A stretch of DNA of 34,314 nucleotides from Triparma columacea (taxonomy: Eukaryota > Sar > Bolidophyceae > Parmales > Triparmaceae): positions 20,635 through 54,948 of the forward strand of contig BRYA01000064.1 of the NCBI GenBank assembly GCA_030267965.1, given 5' to 3'. Of the stretch, positions 31,401 through 34,314 are shown one piece after another (the first letter of the stretch is position 1; each line of letters starts with the position of its first letter). The notes below the pieces were generated by a model. That model made no database searches, was not told the DNA's origin, and was given only the letters and a program-made list of their open reading frames with translations. The position numbers were made by a program, and so were the translations under genes.

Positions 31401-32037
31401 TCGGGGAGAAACTTCATAAAGCCTTGACCAAAATTTTCATTCATGTTTGCATCTACGACGATGCATTGGGAACACTCGTACTCATGGTGTGCCGACTGGT
31501 AAACGCTGAGTTGAAGGGCCTCGATGTAACTATGTGCGTCGTCCTGGTTAAGCACATCGAGGTAGGTCATCTCGCTATTGCCGAATCGTGGTTTTTCGAA
31601 GACACGAAGGAGAGACTTCGACATGTGAAAATTCGTGTTTGGACTAAGCTGATAGGAGAGGCTCCAGAAGTACGTCACGAGGAAAAAGACAAACAGGAAA
31701 AAGTCTGTGAGCGAGTTGTGTGGAAGGAGTTGACGTGTTGGTAAAAAATCAAGGGTTGGGGGGGGGAGGTTTAGAGGAACTCACCTGCGAAGCCCTCGTC
31801 CAGCTTCTCAATGATGTCCACCTCCTCTTGGATGTCGCTCAAAGTTAGGCACTGGAATTTTCGACGAACCAAGAACTTCTTCACCCGCTTCTGCATGAAT
31901 AGAGCCGCCATATTATTCTCTGGAGTTGCAGTCACGACCTCGGGCTTTCCTCCCTTCCAAGCTTGTGGATGAGAGACAACATTTGACCTAGCAGCACCAG
32001 GATTTTCCTGTAAAGAGATAGTTGGAATGTCGTCCAT
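28481..32037 (-). CDS. polycystin-like (PKD2 family) cation channel with extracellular LNR repeats
   Basis: Minus-strand exons: 32037-31785, 31704-30457, 30411-29657, 29637-29557, 29357-28698, 28618-28481; about 1044 aa. Residues 1-84 are cytosolic and basic. TM1 is FFLFVFFLVTYFWSLSYQ at about 86-103. A large extracellular loop follows, with two Lin-12/Notch-type repeats near 400-428 (GDGNCDPTFNC, DFDGGDCSD) and 465-488 (NGECDVSVDC, SFDSGDCS). Further helices lie at about 690-711 and 719-742. NIAFSVIGLLRCFLILSF at about 782-799 aligns with the PKD2 S4-S5 region. S5 is near 817-838, the pore helix at 851-860 (FKELLLLIVG) and S6 near 873-898. The tail ends in PKRKRKKFKQS. The PKD2 selectivity motif LGD is replaced by VGF-E. 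A frame change near 29637-29656 is bridged only by a 19-base intron (see findings). The Met at 32037 is the first ATG in frame. Confidence 0.83.
29406..29493. repeat. 44-bp tandem duplication inside a polycystin intron
   Basis: Bases 29406-29449 and 29450-29493 are two head-to-tail copies of a 44-base unit starting GAGCATG[AG]CAG[CT]AAAGTTGAA, differing at two positions. The repeat lies in the 199-base intron 29358-29556 of the polycystin-like gene. Confidence 0.9.
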
Positions 32038-32347
32038 GTTCGAACGCCCTGCTAACTCCTTCAAAACTGGTAAAATCACTCCCCCGGCACCCACTCTTTG
32101 TGGCAGGGTAGAAGAGTCTGCCTTTGTTCACTTCGGCGTCAAGAAGCAAGCCGCCGAAATGCTGTAATTAGGGCACAAGGGCACAAGACAGACAGGGCGG
32201 ATGTTAAGAGTAAGCCTGCTTTTGTGCCCAAATCGATTTTGCTGGGCTGTTATTGCCTTCATCAAGTTCGGACAGGTTCTCTCGGCTAAATTCTCTCCCC
32301 CTATACCTTGCGATTCCGCGATTTCAAACGCAGGTTACATATATCAG
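32038..32347. promoter_or_regulatory. upstream region between the divergent polycystin and surface-protein genes
   Basis: A 310-base gap between two divergent starts. The plus frame is open from an ATG at 32201 through to 32558, so the surface-protein gene could start there and shorten this gap to 163 bases. The minus frame upstream of 32037 is also open for 19 codons without an ATG. No other gene is seen. Confidence 0.35.
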
Positions 32348-34314
32348 ATGATGTTGATGCGCCTAGTCTTGTCCGACAGCGGATCCCAATGTAACTCGGT
32401 GGACCGGACTCCCCAAAGGCCAGCCTCCTCGAGAAGGAAGGTCGGGGGGTGGGGGAGGACCTGGATAGTCGAGTTGATATCCCTCTTCCTCATCGTCGTC
32501 CTGAGTGCCAGCTCTGCAAGTTCACTGCTTGTCCAAGTCGGGGATGGTACGATAGAGGGTGGTGGTGGTGGAGGGGGATTGGGGGAAGGTGGTGCAAAAT
32601 ATATCCTAACACCTCATCGTAGTCACCACGCCATCCCCCCCGATCAACCCAGACCACGCAGCATCTCTCAGAGGCAAGGGTGATGCTCATGTACTCCCCT
32701 CCGCTCACTCACTTCACCCTCTCGAGGCGCTCGTGCTCCGCACGCTCGTCACGATCGTGAATGCTGTTACAGTTGAAGCACAAGCAACCGCCAAGCAACT
32801 ACCGGATATGGACTACAACTGCATTGAGATATTCCTAGTTGTCGTTGATGACAAAGCCCGCGCATCAGAGGCCTTCAAGACCATCCCTGCTACTATCGAT
32901 GAGGGAACGAGCGCGTCTTCTTCTGAGACCTTGGAAGGTAAGAGTGGGATAATGGAGAGAGAAAAGTACTTATTAATTCATTATTGACACCGCACTGCAC
33001 TCTAACACCTAATCGCAATTGCCAACTCGGACTACGCAGCCCTCGAAGGGAAGGGAGACACTTTGCTGGTGGATATCTTCCCTTTCCCGAGCACGAAGTG
33101 CTGGCTCCTTTGCAACGACGACAATTCCATGGAGGGCATCCTGAATAGAGGCGCCGTTTACAAGAAACCTGACGCTCCTGGTGGTCAATCACTCACGTTG
33201 GAATGGAAGACGTCCGGAGCACTCTCGCAAACCGCTGACCAATATGCCTCTGATGCATCCGATGAGGAGGGGATGTACAAGCTTTTGGGAGAAAATTCCT
33301 TACTTCTCGACAACAGATGTTGTTTAGGAAAGCCGAAAATCCTGTCAAAAGGACAAAACGACGAGTCTGAATTGGCCTTTACGACCCTCCCGACGAGAGG
33401 TGGCCGCACCAAGCCCCTTGCTCTTCACAGGTATCGGTGTAGGGAGCTTCGAGGAGAGGAGCTGGCGCTTTACGATGGCAGTGGCGAAAGTCTGTCTCCT
33501 AGGCTGCTCGGTGCTTGTGACTTGGAGCAAGTTGAGTGGGATTCCGGAGAGCTTTCGACGAGATATTCTCAAGAGGGTTTCTATGCCGATCTAAGTAACG
33601 GGGATATCGAGCTCTCGCTCGAGGAGCTGATACTTGGCGACCGCATGGGTTGCGAACAGCTTCTTTATGGGCTGAAGGACGGTCATTATTTCAAGACTGT
33701 CAAGGCATCAGACTTACCATCGACGGGAGATGTTTATGACGAGACTTTTGCCGACCTCCGTAATAATGATGGCGACCTTTCAGGGGACAGTCTGCCACTT
33801 CTCGACGACAAAGATTGTAGATCAGCAGTGCGGATTATTCTCATTTATGAAGGTAAGCATCGAGGAGAAGTTTAAGTGCGTCATGAATATGATAACCATG
33901 ACGGAGCAAGGCCAGATCACCACGATGTCTCCCTCATAAAAGCACTGCTGCCGCCCCGATGCGGCTGTAACACAAACTAATGAAAACTAATCGTGATTTG
34001 CTTTGTCCTTGCTTTTCTCCACACAGATCAAGAGAAGAATGACAAGGAATCGAAGGCACTAATGGCATGCGAGGTACAGTGCAAGCCCTACGAGCTTGTT
34101 AACAACAGCGGGAGGACGATCCCTAAGGACGATCCCTTAGAAGGAGGTGTAATACTTCTTGACGATAGCAGTGCAAAGTTTGGGCAACAACAGCTGAAGA
34201 CGAAGCATGAATTAATGAAAGCTTCGGAAGTTGAGGAGCTTTGTACCTTTTCATCTATCAATAGACTCTCCTGCTCAAGGAGAGTAGATGACGCCAAAAT
34301 AGGCGCCTTCGTTG
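32348..34314 (+). CDS. signal-anchored surface-type protein, modular exons, incomplete at right edge
   Basis: Exons 32348-32558, 32662-32937, 33040-33852 and 34027 to the edge; 529 residues are visible. The start is chosen at MMLMRLVLSD; an in-frame ATG at 32201 would add 49 residues. Residues 39-61 (WIVELISLFLIVVLSASSAS) form a signal anchor or signal peptide after a basic 38-residue tail, so most of the protein should be extracellular or luminal. All three introns are phase 1 and each follows a Glu codon; two exons then resume with A-S/L...GKGD. The third exon (271 residues) is acidic, with repeated Asp/Glu-Leu stretches such as GESLSPRLLGACDLEQVEWD and many spaced Cys. I recognise no domain. 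The gene continues beyond the window. Confidence 0.65.

Noticed and set aside
1..34314. tRNA, rRNA, CRISPR arrays and bacterial-type operons
   Set aside because: I found no tRNA-like B-box plus cloverleaf, no rRNA, no spaced identical repeats, and the introns exclude a bacterial origin.

Overview
This is nuclear DNA from a gene-dense unicellular eukaryote, most probably a photosynthetic stramenopile or a similar microalga. Most genes are interrupted by short GT-AG introns, mostly about 70-290 bases, with C-rich pyrimidine tracts and donors usually GTGAG or GTAAG. Gaps between genes are mostly 50-350 bases, and neighbours lie on both strands. The gene content is eukaryotic: mitochondrial-type ribosomal proteins, two RCC1 propellers, an LNR-containing polycystin channel, an F-BAR/GRAM/VASt membrane protein and a BCDIN3D-type RNA methyltransferase. 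The algal placement is an inference; no organelle or rRNA marker is present. I joined exons by hand, using reading phase, splice sites and family conservation.

Layout. 74-634 (-) hypothetical protein; 967-1142 a MITE-like insertion with terminal inverted repeats and a target duplication; 1186-1874 (+) bL17 converging on 2033-2446 (-) uS17; 2788-4763 (+) RCC1; 4964-5740 (+) four-helix membrane protein; 5886-10404 (-) F-BAR/GRAM/VASt lipid-transfer-like protein; 10499-11602 (-) hotdog thioesterase-like protein; 11829-13566 (+) TPR protein; 13649-14656 (-) ankyrin protein; 14840-16783 (+) coiled-coil protein; 16887-18438 (-) seven-blade RCC1-like protein; 18705-19766 (+) BCDIN3D-like methyltransferase; 19809-21913 (-) unrecognised protein; 22191-26803 (+) large coiled-coil protein with Sfi1-like and EF-hand-like motifs; 26804-27538 an intergenic gap with a very AT-rich core; 27539-28379 (+) thioredoxin-like ferredoxin fused to a helical repeat; 28481-32037 (-) LNR-polycystin channel; 32348 to the right edge (+) a signal-anchored surface-type protein, incomplete.

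The genes do not form one pathway. Loose themes are mitochondrial translation (bL17, uS17), membrane contact and lipid handling (F-BAR/GRAM/VASt, hotdog protein), and possible basal-body or ciliary functions (polycystin, Sfi1-like coiled coil, TPR protein).

The most unusual signals are structural. Two introns of one gene are clearly homologous to each other (introner-like), and a CGCTTCGCTC-type motif recurs near intron ends in several other genes. Two introns carry internal tandem repeats. The polycystin needs either a 19-base intron or a frameshift. Several genes switch from a C/T-rich 5' half to a G/A-rich 3' half on the coding strand. A block of about 18% GC interrupts otherwise GC-rich DNA.
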